Source: Neodontobutis hainanensis
Lineage: Eukaryota; Chordata; Actinopteri; Gobiiformes; Odontobutidae
Reading direction: 5' to 3'
NCBI GenBank assembly: GCA_024349245.1
Contig: JALDNG010000427.1
Location: forward strand, 1 to 64,000
Length of the DNA: 64,000 nucleotides
Below the pieces are notes generated by a model. The model ran no database searches, had not been told where the DNA came from, and saw only the letters and a program-made list of their open reading frames with translations. A program made the position numbers and the translations under genes. Below are positions 1 through 14,108 of this stretch, in pieces. The stretch's first letter is position 1. Each line of letters begins with the position of its first letter.

Positions 1-880
1 AATTGAAAAAATATTTTTCCTGAATTTTATCTTGATTGGATAATCTCATTAAAATATCAGTATTAAAAAAATTGCTACATACAAAAATGTCGATACGACA
101 CCACATTTAATTGTTAAAAATACCTCAATTTATCGAAATTGGGAGATAGTATTTAAATTAACAAACGAGTTTGTATTTGATATGATAAATAAAGAGAATG
201 TTGAAGATTTTATCAAACAAACAATTTAATGAGTCATGCGCTATATCGCCAAATTATAATTGTTTTTATGAATTGTGTGTTACATTTATTTTTAATCAAT
301 ATTAAAATAATTTCTCATTATCCAAAATTATTGCTTTTTATGATTAAATTGTTCTAATTCATACTTATCAAGATTTTTAATGCTTACTTTTCTGTTACTT
401 TATTCTTTACTATTCAATTAAGGGTAATAAAACCATTGTTGCTTTTCATTTTCTTAAAAAAAGGCGTATCTTTATAATTTTCAAGGAAAAACAATTTATT
501 AAAAGTTATATTCAACTAAATACCAGATAATCAGAAAATTTTTATAAATTTACATTGTATCTTTGAAATTAATAATGTCTAATTATCATAAATAATGATG
601 AAATTTTTATTTTTTAGATTAAATTAAAGAGTCAACCCCAAAAAATTATTCTGACAATTTGTGATCGTTAAAAATTGAGAAGTGACTAAATTAGGCAAAT
701 TTTTTCGTTTTTAAAAATTTTATGTCTTTTAATATTTCAAATAAACGATCTTTAGAGAATATTTTGTTCCGTTTTTAAAGTATTAAAGACTAAGCGAACC
801 TAAATCACATCAAAGGAACAAATAAATTCCTTTAATTTTTCTTAATGATTGATTAACATTACTGAAAGACGAAAATTTAA
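1..880. other. AT-rich sequence, no gene seen
   Basis: The stretch is dominated by A and T runs. I see no splice-bounded coding segment, RNA gene or repeat that I can support. Confidence 0.55.
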
Positions 881-884
881 TACA

Positions 885-971
885 ATGTTTGAAATACCAG
901 ATAATAAAAAGTTTAATGATATTAGGGAGACAATTGCTGAAAAAAAAGATCATGCAGAAGCTTCGAAGTAG
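885..971 (+). CDS. Possible terminal exon or 28-residue small ORF, charged
   Basis: An ATG at 885 opens a frame ending in TAG at 969-971. The frame is also open upstream for about 13 codons, so this could be the last exon of a spliced gene. The product is rich in Lys, Glu and Asp (it contains FNDIRETIAEKKDHAEASK), unlike the Phe/Leu/Ile/Asn/Lys-dominated translations typical of the surrounding AT-rich DNA. No family is recognised and no upstream exon could be linked. Chance frames of this length are common, so the call rests on composition alone. Confidence 0.25.
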   Translation: MFEIPDNKKFNDIRETIAEKKDHAEASK

Positions 972-2214
972 CAATTTTATCCATATTAATGTCAGTTTAT
1001 AATTTTTTAACATGAAAACAAATTTAAATTAAATTAACGAGCAATTATTTTTTGTCATTTGATAAAAGCCAAAATATTTTTTATTCTAAAACAATTTAAA
1101 ATTAAATTTTCTCAAAGTTTTACTCTTGAAATATTGGGAAAATACACTCTTAACCGAAACAATTATGAAAAATAAACACAAATTTAACTTTTTGTCAAAA
1201 AATGAATAGAGATATATTTATCTTTTTTCCTTGACATTAGTGATGAACACGTTTCCTTTGCTTAATTTAACCAGAAATACGGTGTTAAAAAATCTTAAAT
1301 AAATATGAAACTTCATACATATAATTCCATTTAAATTCAAATTTAACTCTTTTTTTAGATTGGCAAACAGATTTAGCTTTTTAAGAATAATATTTCATAA
1401 ATTATCATCAAAATAGAGTAGACTTATAGAATAAATTTGTTCGACTTTTTTTGTTACAAATTTAAATGTGTTTAATAATTTTTTACATTGAAGAGTAGAA
1501 AATTCTTGAAAATATATAATACGTTGAAGCGAAAACGTTTTAAAATTTTATTTCTTCTGTTTAATGATAAAATTTGAAATACAAAAATATTTTTGAGAAT
1601 CACAATATATAAATATGAATAATGTTGAGAAAATTATTTGAAAAAATTGTCTATGTGCACAAAATAATTTTCAAACTATCTTTCGATTGATAGTTTTAAC
1701 ATCTTAAATCATAGGAATCAACATGATATTATTCATTTTTAACAATATAGCTAATAATTTACTTTCTCTAAAATAGATTTTCATTATATCTGTTTAAAAA
1801 ATATCGCAAAGCCCATTTAAAATTTGCGATAGTTATAAAAACAGAGATAATTTTGATTATATTTGAAAACTGGATTAATTTACATCTTTGCTATTTTATT
1901 TGAAAATAACTTTAAAATTTTCAAAAATCATTATACTAGCCAGTAATGGCATTTTTGAGGAAGCGCACATACCCTACGCTACATATTTTCAATATTAAAA
2001 AAGAACTTGGCTAGAGATACGAATTTATGTTGTATTTATATTCCAGGCGCCATCAAGTAGAGCATGTTCTAGAATGTTCTATAATATCGCCTGAAACACG
2101 TACATATTTTAGAAGCTAGGTAGTTGTTGACTGACAACGTCGATGTTCATGCTTTGCATTCTTTAATGCCTTGAGCTTCTTTGTAATGTAAGATCATCTT
2201 CAATGTTTTCGTCA

Positions 2215-5200
2215 TCTTCTAAAAATGGCAAGTTGCCTCCAAATCTTGATTCATCCTGAAAGATTGTTTTCTGTTGTGATTTACCTTGTATGGACCATAT
2301 TTGGGAATGAGGATTCTAAATATATAACTTTTTCTCTCAAAATATTCATATAGTCCCACTTTTGGATGCAATAAACCCTCAGTATGGGGTTTTTTAACCA
2401 TAATATTGTCACCGATATCGAATTTGACTGAACTAAAACCATTGTCTCAGACATTTTTTCTCATTGTATTGAGCTTCTTCTACATATATGAACCCCTTTC
2501 TCAATTTGTTTTTTCGACCTGGGCTGTCATAATAAGTAATCTTTGCGTTATCAGATCATATTTTTTCTACCTTAAATTTTCCATCGATCTTAGATCCTAG
2601 TTTTCGTCTATCTACGAGGGACGATAACGTAAATCCTGTAGATTTTGATACAGCGTTAAGCAATTAAAAGAGTATTTCTGGTACACATCGGCTCTTCATT
2701 TATAGTTGTTGTCTGGGCTTGTTTGATTCTTTGTTTCAATGTTTTTTTGGCTAACTCGTTACCTTCCAGATGATACACTGAATCTTGATATCGCTTGTAG
2801 AATACATTTGTAAACGGACACAGCTGTTTGAATAGGTAGGGAAAAGGCTTCCAACCACTTAGTAAATCTGTCGACGTGTAATAGAACTAAACAATTCTCT
2901 ATCCCTGACAACTGTAACTGTCCGAGAAAGTCCATATTCCATATATAGAATGGCATTGTTGGATCAATTTTTAATCAAACTCAGCTTTGTGTTTACCCTT
3001 TGAATTTTAAAATTTTTCCAATGGTTAGCATCTGCAACATGATACGGTTTGATACTCCAATCTTTTGGGTTTTAAGAAAATTCGGACTATCTTCCCAGTC
3101 TTCCTTGTCCTTTATTAAATGATTCCTTTGATTATCACCTTGTCTTTTTTGCTTCTTCCAAAGATCTTTGATGTTCTTTCTCAACGAGAAATCCTGATTA
3201 TTCAACTTATCTAAAATATATTTGATTAAATCACCAGCTTTTTAATTCGACCCAAATTCAGCATGTTTTGAATTTGTCGAGGTGTTGATTGGTCTTGAGA
3301 GGGTGTCAGAGACAAGATTATGCATCACATAAATAGATTATATTTTGAATTTATAATCGTATAATTTCACCAGTCTTCTATATTTCCTGTTGTGTACATC
3401 CTTGAACCTCATGATGCATTTTAAAGGATTGCAGTCTGTTTCGATTGTGAAACTTCTTCCTTGCACATATACTCAGAATTTTCTCAAACAGAAAGCAATT
3501 GCAAGGATCTCTCTTTTGGCAGTCCATTTATTCTTCTGCACTCGATATGACACAGCTCGTGAATGAGACAGGATATTCTTTTCGAGCAGTAATTTTGCCA
3601 AGCACTCAACCAACAGCATTACCTGAAGCATCGTAACGAACTCTCGATTCTGAGTGTGGTTTTAAATGGGCTAAAGTAGACATAGTTGTAAGTTCGCTCT
3701 TTCATTAAATTGAATGTAACTTTATGAGACTCAGTTTAAAAAAATTATTTTTATTTAAAGGGAGTTGGTACATAGGGAAAGTAATTAAAATAAATTCATG
3801 ATGAAATTAAGATAGTATGCATACATGTCGAGGAATCTTTGTTGAACCTTGACGTCATTTTATCTCTGGACATTTGATACTCGTTCTATTCTTTGGTGAG
3901 ATACTGTGATTCTATTTTTATCAATTTGATATCAGAGAAAACCAATTTTTTCGAACCTAAACGTGTATTTGTTGGGGAATAGCTTCGGGTTAAATAATTT
4001 GAATCTTTGTAGCATTTTATGTGTGAATTTTATGTTCATCAAAATAATTATCAAAAATTATTACTTCATCGTGGTAGGCATATCTAAATGGAAATTCCTG
4101 ACAGGTTTTGTATATAACCTTTTGGAACTTTGTCGGTGCGTTATTGAACCGAAAGGTATGAAATTGAATTTGTATATGCCCCATCATTGACCAGCACAAT
4201 AATCCCTTTTTGTGTTTGTCGCTTGCAAAAATTAGGATCTACCAATTGGCATTTCTAAAATCGAGATGTGAGAAATATGAGGCTCCACTTATGCTATCTA
4301 TCAGCTTCCTCATGTTTTTCTCTGTAATTATCTTTGATTATATTTTTATTCAGTTTCCAATAGTCGATGACAAAAAGTTTCGAATTCTCGTTTTTTGACA
4401 ATTTATTCTTGGGTTCAGAATGAACTAAGACTTTTGCTGATTACTCAATTTTCTTTTTTGTTTCTTCTTTCATGGATTCCTGTAAAACTACTAGAAGCCA
4501 ATAGCTTTTCGATGTAATAGACACGGATGTTTTAATTGGTATGAAACGACAGCCTCCATCATAATATCTGTTTTCATATTTCGAGGAAGCAAAAACCAGA
4601 TGATGCTCATAGATAATCGCTTCAATTTATGAAAATTTTACTTTTGGCGACATTGGATGAATTGATAAGTGCCTGAGGGTGTTCCCGATTTTCGGTTCTG
4701 ATTTTGCAGCACCTACAAAGATTATTTCCAAAAAAATTAACAAGTGATCCTTTTCACTTTAAATACTAACTCCCAATTATCGCATCATATAATAAATCCG
4801 TGACTACCTAGGCAGGGTATTTTTGACACTGCTTCCTAATCAAAACTTTTCTGAGTATTGTATCGATAAAATTTTTAGACCGATAGCTTCTGATAGAAAG
4901 TCAGGGTTATGACTCTGAAACTTATTTATAAATTTAGAGTTTATGAGTGTTTTATATGCTTTAGTTTCGACAGGTCAATCATTTTGTTTTCTTCTTTGAT
5001 CATTTTCAAGATCGACTTTCGTTGTGAGTTGGTTTTCAACCTGGTTTTCTGAGTTTTATATCTATAATATTTTTGTGACCAGGTTAAGCATACTATAGCC
5101 ATTTGATCAACGATGCCACGAGTGTAGCAACTAAAAGGATCTCTAAAATAAGACGGGCGTTGTTAGATTCGTTTGGGGAGGTTTCAAACAGCCTAATCTT

Positions 5201-5360
5201 AAATGATTCTGTAAACCTTCATCCAGTTTCCCTTCTTGATTTCCATTAAAGATTGAGGCGATCGAAGATGTATAACTGAAGACTTCCAGATTTACAGCTT
5301 GTGCACTTCTCGCGATTTCATTCAATGGAATGTCTGTATTAGCTTTGATATGCATTTTGA
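2215..5360 (-). mobile_element. Decayed Ty3/gypsy-type retrotransposon polyprotein
   Basis: Fragments appear in the canonical gypsy order when read on the minus strand. Around 4.0-4.2 kb is a reverse-transcriptase piece with NAPTKFQ and a degenerate catalytic box (YHDE where YLDD/YVDD is usual). Around 3.3-3.6 kb is an RNase H region resembling the T-x-E-x-E-LA and TD segments. At 2759-2956 is the integrase core start, with VDRFTKWLEAF. At 2219-2401 is the tail after the integrase, ending near GPYKVNHNRKQSF. The fragments lie in different frames and are separated by stops, so no functional product is possible. The frame at 5143-5355 may belong to the 5' part but is not recognisable. No long terminal repeats were identified. 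Confidence 0.8.
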
Positions 5361-5852
5361 TTTCCCTTTGAATGAAAATTAAGATATGAAATTTAGCAGG
5401 AAGGTGAACATTGTCATCCGGAATAGTTGACCGAAGGCTCCAGATGGCTAATTTCAGTTAGTAAGCCACTCTGGTTAAATTCTAATCAAGCCTACAACGT
5501 CCTATTGCGAGCTTTACCATAGGGGGTTCATTCCCCAACCGTCTTGTACTAACTCGCATTTAATATTTAAATCTTTCAGGTTCTTCATAGGAAGACTTTG
5601 AAGAGGTCAGTCAAGAAAATCTATGACGAAACTCCAATCTAAGATATTCTTTCATTGCTAACGCGATTTTAGCTAAAATTTTGGCATTCATCTATTTCTT
5701 CAGAATCACTCTATTTTCTATTTCCACCGTCTGAAATTCCGTCTTTTCATCATTTCTAAACTTCAAATCCATTCGTAAAATATATTTATATTTTTTCTGC
5801 TTTCTCAATATAAGAGATTAAACAAGCAATACGAATTCGTAAGAGTGATTAA

Positions 5853-6087
5853 ATGTCATGCGGTATCGGAGGCGCATTTTCTTGGATGATCGATCATATC
5901 GCCTGAAAAATTCCATCTAATAATTCAACTTTTTCTCGATTTGTTTACGTTAGAGAATGATACAATATGTCACGCTAAAGAAGTTGAAGAATATTTCTCA
6001 TCATTAAAAGAAACATGGATTGAAACTCATGGGTTCGCTAACAAAGAATATCGGGCTGAGAAACTATATAATTTTAATTTAAATTAG
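5853..6087 (+). CDS. Possible two-exon small protein (about 46 residues)
   Basis: The second exon (5954-6087) is the better part. It follows a pyrimidine-rich acceptor ending in AG at 5953 and encodes a charged stretch including VEEYFSSLKETWIETHGF, ending at TAG (6085-6087). A start at 5853 with a donor GT at 5863 joins in frame across a 91-nt intron, giving a protein that begins MSCENDTICHAKEV. That first exon is only 10 nt and is therefore weak. The locus sits just outside the gypsy relic on the opposite strand. No family is recognised. It could instead be the last exon of a gene whose 5' part was displaced by the element. Confidence 0.35.
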
Positions 6088-6089
6088 AT

Positions 6090-9000
6090 CTCATGGATTT
6101 AGCTTCACACTCATAAGTATTAGAATCAAAAAATAAATTTTATTTATGACAGAACATGAAAAAAAATAATAATTCTACGTTAGTTTTAAATTTTCTAACA
6201 ATTTATTTGATGTAATAAAATTCATTAGTTGCTGATTGAATCATGGATGCGATATTCATGATTTTTTCCATAAGAGTGGATAGCCTTCCTTTTAAGTCTA
6301 TTTCTGTAAATGAATTTCTGATCGTATTTATATCATAGATTTATAAATGAACTTTTATGAAATCCTTAACAGAAAATATCATTTAAATTATATATGATGT
6401 GAAAATCTCACCATAAATCTATTCTTAGAAACATAAATTGATGGTTAAACATCAAACAAAAGAAGCTTTTTTATTTCGATATAGATTCAAAAATGAATTG
6501 AATTTTCTGCATATTTGTTTTGACTGTTTTTACAGATATTTACAAAACGAAATTAAAACCATGTAAATCTCAAAACATAAAAAATATATATTTTAATCAA
6601 AGAATTTTCTTGAATAATATTCATCATGACCGGTTTATTTTTTTGAAGTAATCTGTTTTCAAATTCCATATTAAAAGGTTTCTTATCACCATAAAAAACT
6701 TTTAAAAACAAGTATAACGTATTTTTTATAAAACTAAAAAAAATTTTATGAAATCATGAATTCTTTAAATATGAAAGGGAATATTCATAAAAGAAAATTT
6801 ACTGTCAATTATCTGATTATACGTGAGCAAAAAACCTATGATTTATACATTTAGAAAGAAAAATATTTATCTGATTTCTATTTAATCAAAATTATTTATT
6901 AAAGTAAACAAGAAAGTATAATTTTAAACAGGGATTATAAGGAAGAGGATATAAATAATTTGGGTCATAGTTTGACCAGTAATAAATCTACTTAACCGTT
7001 TAAATCCATTTTATAATTGTCAAAATCGACTATCTCACCTGTTAAAGATACTTGATAGTTAAAATGAGAAGAAACTATGTTGTATTTTAATTTCCTTTCC
7101 ATTAACATAATTAATATCTTTTATAATCTAAATGTTTGTACCTTCATTGAATAACAATCCAAAGGATAATTTTATTACCTTATTGTAAGATTTTATTTTT
7201 ATCTTAAATTTAACTTTTATTTTCAAACAAAAAAGTAAATAAAAATTGGCTTAAAATATGAAAATTTGTCATAGCTATAGATTAAATCTCAATAATGATT
7301 TAAATTTGAGCCAAATATGTTGATTAAACAAGCAGTTTGTCTTTGAAAATCGGACGATAAATCAACGTATGATATCAAAAACCTTATGGAGTTTAAATAT
7401 AACGATAAAAAGATCTCACCCTTTCAATAAGTCTATGTCAAAAAATAAAATCGCGCATAGTTTCAATCGCTCTGACTGGAAGAGAGATTTGGGTTTTTAA
7501 TGGATGAAAGTTCTTCATTATGCGACACATGACATAATAAAAAAACGTCTGAAAAATGTGCCAAACAGAAATTTGGTACATTAAAGGAAAATCTCAAAAA
7601 AAGTATGATAGTAAACTTAAATACACTTATACATACTTCAAAGAGGAATTGGTGTATCTCATCTTTTTTAAACAGAATAAAATATTAATTCCATGATTTA
7701 TTGACATGGATATTTCCGTAACGTATTCGTGCAAGCTCTAATTTAAACTCTTTTATAGGTATCAGCTAAACGTGACTTCGAGATACGAAAAGTATAAGGT
7801 AATTAAATTTACCTCAAAAATTAATTATTCATTGATAAAAAATATTATCTATTCACTCTTTCCAAATCATGAATAAAAATACTCAAAACATTATGTTGAT
7901 AAATCAAGGATTCTGAATTAGAGATTATGTGAATTAAATTTATAATATTTCCAAATATGATAAATTTTGATTTATATTAAATGGATGAGTATACCAATGA
8001 TGAATTAACTGGTTGTAAGGTTGATAATTTTGATTTAAATAATGAAAAATTAAAGATCAAGTGTCAATTAAATAACCTCTAAATTTTTAATTCATTAATT
8101 TTAAAGATTATATGTAAAATTTTATCAACAGTTAAATATTATTTGAAGTAAAATGTAAAAATTCTCAACTTCAAAAATTATCATCCAAAATCATTTAATA
8201 ATTTAAATTGCACAGTTTATGTGACCTTTTTTTAATATTTTAAATTTTCTCGATTTGTTGAGAATTAAAACATTTTCATCGATTTTTGTGATATCGCATA
8301 CGTTTTAAGCAATTTAATAAGCTCACCTTCTAGTTAATTAATAAGCCAAAATAACATTATAAATCTTAAAAAAAAATAATTTAAATAATTTTGATGTAAA
8401 TTTTGATCATCGTTTCAAACACGCCTCAAATATTAATAGCATAACTATCAGAGTATTTCTCTGCTAGTTTTGACAACTATAAATTCTATCAAAAAAACCG
8501 CTAAGTAAAATTGAGTTGATTAGTAAATAATTCAAGTTCGTTATATTTATCCTTTGAAGAAAATCAGCTAATTTTTTCTTTGTGTGTATAATATTCTTAA
8601 TAAATATTTTATCATTTCATGACATAAAGATTTCAAAATGTTTAACAGAATTGATGGACCAAATCTTTAAAATAAACTGTTCTAATAAAAACTACCTTTT
8701 ATAAAAATAACTTTTAATAATTTTAAAAAGCGTATAACTAAGTTAAATGCCAACAACCTTTCAGTAGAAAGCGTGAACGAAGGGCTCGAAAATTAAGCAA
8801 ATACAGCATTACCTCACAGAATTGCTGCAAAAGGAACTTAAAATCTTCGAGATAAGATAATCCTCTATTTTTAATTTTTTCAAGTTTGAATGAAGATAAA
8901 AATTGATCTTATTTGGTGTGACAATATGGTGATGTTATTCAGTCTGAAAGGTATCATTTCTGTAAATCTGTGGAGATAAAAAATACATTATTAGTTTTAA

Positions 9001-12000
9001 GTTATGAAAATATTTGCAAAACGGCTACGATACATTAACCGTTCGCTATTTAAATGTGAAACCGAATTTATGATGCTAATTTTAATAAATAAAGACTATT
9101 TGCCCATTTATACAAATACGGTTTTATATCAAACTTAAACTAGATTGAGAAATATTTCAAACGGTTCAATTTTTACAATACATGGTACAGGTCACAACAA
9201 AATATGAGAATGAACTTTGAAAAATGGATAATTTTTAGATTATATGAAATTATGTTGAATAAAACACATTTGAAAACTCATTTCTGTGTTTGAACGACAA
9301 TGTAAAGTTTCATCAATGTAACTCCAACAAAATGGTTTTCTTTCATTGATGTTTAATAATTTTGGATCATTTATTGATGATAAAAAATAAATTTTTGCAA
9401 TCATAATTTCTATTTTATAGATCAAACAAGAACCGAAAATTTATTTTTAAATTGTGAAAGTTTTTGAAAAGAATAAATTGTGTTCAGAAATTTTTGAAAT
9501 CAAATTGACATTTTTTCTACTTTTCACCGAATTGTTATTTAACCAGAAAATTGGATTTTAAGAAAAAATCTTTTTAGTTTATCGCCACTTCTTTGAAAAT
9601 CTTTAAATATCTTTAACATAAAGAAATAAGAAATCAAATATATATTAAATAAATATTTTTTTCAGGTCAATCATAACATTTTTCATTTCAATTTTTTATC
9701 AGGCTGTTTAATTTAGACTTTAAATTATCAAAATGTTTGTTTTAAAGAATATCTTGTATTATTTTTAAATCCCCGAATTCACAAAACATTTTTTAGTTTA
9801 AAAAAAATACTTTGTAACTATTCTATAGATGATATAGTTTATAAATATTGATTTTATTCACAAACTTTTGAAACACGTAATTATTAATTGAAATAAGGAT
9901 TTTGAAATTAAATCTAATCTTATTACTGTTTGAAATTAGGGATAAAAATTCTACATCGTATAATATTATTATCAAATAATTTAAAATTTTAATTTTTTAA
10001 AATAAAATAAAAATTCTTGTGATCAATCAATTTTTAATGTTTTAGATGGTTTATTTTTTGTGGTTAAGATCATTTTTCAATGTTTACATATTAAAATGCC
10101 TGGCAGACAACCTTTGATAAATTTTTTGAAATATTTTCAACCTTTTTTTAAACTTAAAACTTATAGTATTTAACAAAAAGGAAAATTTAATATTTTTGTA
10201 ATTTGACTAGTATCGTTATTTCAAGGATAAAACGAAACAATCTCGATATTTTTTCCAACATAAACATTAAATTATATTAGTTGATTCCTGCTGAGATTTA
10301 TTGAACGGTTAGCCTTAGATTTAATAATTAACGGTTGATATTTTGGATTCTTTATTTTATAACAAAAAATATGTAAATTTTGATGACAAGTTTTGATAAA
10401 ATATTTTTAAAATACCATAGAATAGAAAAACAATACCATCAATATTGAAATCATAATCGAATATTTAAATTAAATATTTTTTTATTGTTGAAATAATTCA
10501 ATCTAGAGTGCAGTTATATTATTTTTGAAACATAATAGTTTTAGAAAACCCAAAATTTATATAAAATTCAAATTAAATCAGCTTATGAGCAATTTTCAAA
10601 AGGTTCAGAACACCTGATAAAGTATTTCAAACTTTGGTACAAAGTTCGTATTAATTTAGGGTATAATTCAACTAAGTTAAAATTTTCAGTGAAGTTGTTC
10701 TTTGAAATATCGAGTCTTCATATTTATTCAGTGACAAATTTTTTTGTAACACGACTGCACATTCAGTAGATTTTATAAGAATTTAGCAGGTATGAGTCTC
10801 CAAGCGTTGATTCGATCAGTTGAATATTAACTTGAGTATTAAAATCAACAAAATAAAAACTATGGTTTTATGTCTTTTGAAATGATCGTAGGCTTTTGAG
10901 TTGACAATATAAGCGGCATTCATCACTGTTTATAATTGTCCCAACTTAACAACTTTCTTGAAAATTGGAATATTAGTAGCGGTTTAATGGTTCAGCACAA
11001 ACTGTTGAGAAATATTTGCAGGACTAGAAAATGTATCAAAAATACCAAAAACCTTCAAAATAATGTTGAGTTTCTCTTCATCTATGATTTTTTGGTTTGT
11101 GTCTTGCTAAACATGAATTAATTTTAAATGCCACCTCGGTTCCACATAATTTTTGAAAAATATTCCGAACGGAATTTTTATAAAATATTAAACGTTCTTT
11201 TAAAAAATTAATCTTTTCAAAATTATTTTCAAAGTGATATCCATCAAAAGATGATTATTAAACCACTCTTCAAAAAGCGTTTATAACTTTAGACAATAGC
11301 AGATTACTAATTTTAAAAATATTCTGTTTTTATCGAAATATATAACGAAAAGGTGATGCTATTTTTTTACATCTGTATAATCTTTTGTTTTTGAGTGAGA
11401 ATTTTAACCCCTTTTATTAGATTATCGCATTCTCCATGTCGAATTTTAGTATTTAAAATACTTTTTCGAACAAAACAATTTGTTAAAAACTCAGTGAAAT
11501 TCAAAATATGTTAAATTCGGCATCACAATAAATACCCTCCATATGATTAAATCTTAAATTTACATATTCACGCGCTCTGGTATTTCTTTTTCTTCTTAAA
11601 TTTATCAGTGTTGAAGGCTAAAAATATTTTTGAAAAAATTTATTTGATTGATTAACCGTCCATGTGTTTCCATGATCAACTTTAAGTTAGTTATTCGTCA
11701 TAAATTTATTTCCTGATCTTTTAATATAGTTGGAGTTTCTGATGTTCATAAAGATAACACAATAAAAATGAATCAAATAACCGAAATTATCTTTGTAAAT
11801 AATTATTTAATCGCTTTTCGAATAATAAATAGTTAACCAGCTTATGGGTGAAAACTAAAATTTTCAACACTTTCATCTTGATATTTATTAAAATTAATTT
11901 TTCATCTTTGTTTGTTCATTTTTACAAAATAGCACTTAAATTTCGTTCATCGAATTTTTAAACACTCATAAAAAGCTATCAATCGCGAGATTGTCAGAGT

Positions 12001-12045
12001 AAAATAAAGATTTTATTCTAGGTAAACATTTGAATTTTTTGAATT
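6090..12045. other. Long AT-rich stretch, only weak coding-like patches
   Basis: No gene can be supported with confidence here. Weak patches are a 43-codon frame at 7369-7500 (plus), a short island near 8740-8865 whose frames are all open, and exon-like fragments near 10.68-11.12 kb. None has a recognisable motif or a convincing splice model, and frames of this size are expected by chance. Confidence 0.5.
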
Positions 12046-12049
12046 GGAG

Positions 12050-12376
12050 TCATTTTGGAACTTTATGTTAAGTATCAAAAACCCATCTCCTGTATTTTAA
12101 ATTCTCATACAAACTATCAACTTAATGTCAAATTTATGTAAATATTTATAAAATAGCAAGTAAAATGATTCTTTGTTCAGAGACATCTGTGTTGAAAATA
12201 ACTGTAAAATTGTTTTTTGTATGTATACAAAATGAAATTTTTTACTTAAAGACAATTCTAACTTTCTAATATCTTACGAATTAGATCTGAATGAGAGTTT
12301 AGAGATTCATAGTACTGTTTATACCAGCGATCTAGCTGTTACCAGTGCTCTCTATATGATGAAAGCAGCTAAATAA
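12050..12376 (+). CDS. Partial spliced gene, C-terminal three exons, unrecognised
   Basis: Three segments join in one frame: 12050-12137, 12181-12218 and 12252-12376, separated by introns of 43 and 33 nt with GT-AG ends (donors GTAAAT and GTATGT). The last exon ends in TAA at 12374-12376. The product has a mixed composition atypical of translated AT-rich noise, with pieces such as SYELDLNESLEIHSTVYTSD. It has no transmembrane segment and no motif I recognise. A 28-nt intron immediately upstream (12022-12049) would link it to further 5' exons that I could not place. The small exon pair at 12529-12775 lies downstream on the same strand and may be separate. Confidence 0.35.
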
Positions 12377-12528
12377 CTCCCTATTTTACAGATACTTTAA
12401 TAGGAGCTTGAATAATTAAACTTACCGTCGTAAGTTAAAATAATAATTTTAGAAAATTTATTAGTTCTGTACTCCAAAATAGAGTATAGACACCAAGTTT
12501 AAGAAAATTAATTAGAAAGAACATTCAA

Positions 12529-12775
12529 ATGTCAATCTCAGCATATATCTTCGCAGCGGCTGTAGCGGTGGCACTGCAGTAAGATCTGTGAAAATATATT
12601 AAAATATGAGCAGTTTTATCAACCATATCTTGACAATAAATTTATCTATTTGTATTCTTTTGATATATATTTTTTATTATATCCAAAATAGCACAAACAA
12701 AATCAACAGCTTTTATTTAGAAAACTGAAATTGGAAAACAACTGTTCTGTTTACAAGAGTTATACTGTTTACTAA
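12529..12775 (+). CDS. Possible single-pass membrane microprotein, two exons
   Basis: Exon 1 (12529-12578) starts MSISAYIFAAAVAVAL, uses GC-rich alanine and valine codons unusual for this window, and ends at a consensus donor (CA|GTAAGA). The acceptor at 12719-12720 follows an AT-rich tract, and the joined frame runs to TAA at 12773-12775, giving about 34 residues. The hydrophobic N-terminus would act as a signal peptide or membrane anchor. The short second exon is less certain than the first, and another downstream acceptor could be the true one. No family is recognised. Confidence 0.33.
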
Positions 12776-13199
12776 TTATGATTATAAGAGACCGACTATT
12801 TATCAAATCAAGACAAACTTTGGGATTAATCTAATTAAAAGTCATTTTGGAGGTTAATTTGATTTTATTTACTTTTTATTTTGGATTATTATGTGTTCAT
12901 AACACTTTTGATTCCTTCTTTGAATAAACTACATTTTTAGGATAAAGTGACCAATATGTATTTAAACGTGTAAAAACACAATCTGGAAAATCTTAAACAT
13001 TTTGAGAATATCTTTTAAAAAGTATAAAAATCTTCTGAACTTAACTAGATCATAATGAAAGCTCTTATAATAAGTAGAAGCTTGATTTTCTGTTTAAAAT
13101 AGTTTACTGAAGTAAGATTTTAAGTCAAACACAGAATAAGTGTAATACAGTTGATAAAGAAATAATGTGTCTAAATTTTGACGTTCCTTCATCTAAGAG

Positions 13200-14108
13200 T
13201 TATATATATATAATGGGCATAGTTAAAAATATCGACAGATAAAAATTCCTTTTCTTAACTCAATTAGAAGAATGATGTAAGATGGAAATTTACTCGATGG
13301 ATCATAAAATTGAAAAGATTAACATTTTTGCAGTTTTAGGGAAAAATTCATTTTGTCAGAGATTTTTATCGAATTAAAACTAACATTAGACTTTATGTCG
13401 ATATTGGCAACGAGGAGAAGAACTGATATGAAAATTGACTTTAAAAATCTGATAGACAGAGTAATTTAACTTCAAATAAATCAGTAATGAGTTTAAGGAG
13501 TTACGAGAGATGTAATATTTTGAAATTTGTATCTTAAAGTGCATTTTTAAGCACACATTAAATAATATTTCAAGAATATAAAGACGATATTATCATAAAA
13601 GTTAAAAATTTAAAATAATTTAGACCTCTACATTTTAAAACATTTATCTATTTCCTTGATAGACAACTCAGATATTACTTCAAATGTAAGAACATTTCAG
13701 TTCTCGCACTTCTGCATTGGATATTAATCTTATAATTCCACTCACAATTATTAATTAAGTTTCTTTAAAGAAAAAACAATTGTAACTTGTGAGATTTAAA
13801 CTTTCTTGATTTATTTTTACAACTTATAACGGTAATAGATAAAAAAAATGTTTTGATCCCTCCTTGAATAAGATCGAAAAAACTTCAACAAAGAATATCC
13901 TGACTAAAACTGTTTCAAATATATTTTATCTAACGTAATTACACTTATATTTGAACTAAAAGACGAACATTTAAGATTAGTGTAGCACCTTTGTGTCCTT
14001 AAATTTCACATGCTATGTTCATTCATTGACATTAAACAACTTTTATTCATTGAATTTTAGAGCGCAGAAACTGAACTGGATGAGCTAACTCCTTCGTCAA
14101 CCAAGTGA
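13200..14108 (+). CDS. Probable multi-exon gene, structure unresolved
   Basis: Several plus-strand segments look coding. Near 13.27-13.46 kb all three frames stay open for long stretches. Near 13.62-13.73 kb one frame gives an NNLDLYILKHLSISLIDNSD-like segment. The clearest exon is 14061-14108, which follows TTTTAG and encodes SAETELDELTPSSTK before a TGA stop. A donor GTAATT follows an Arg codon near 13.46 kb. I could not join the parts in a unique way because several alternative short introns fit. The final acidic, Ser/Thr-rich 15 residues look like a genuine protein tail. Confidence 0.3.
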
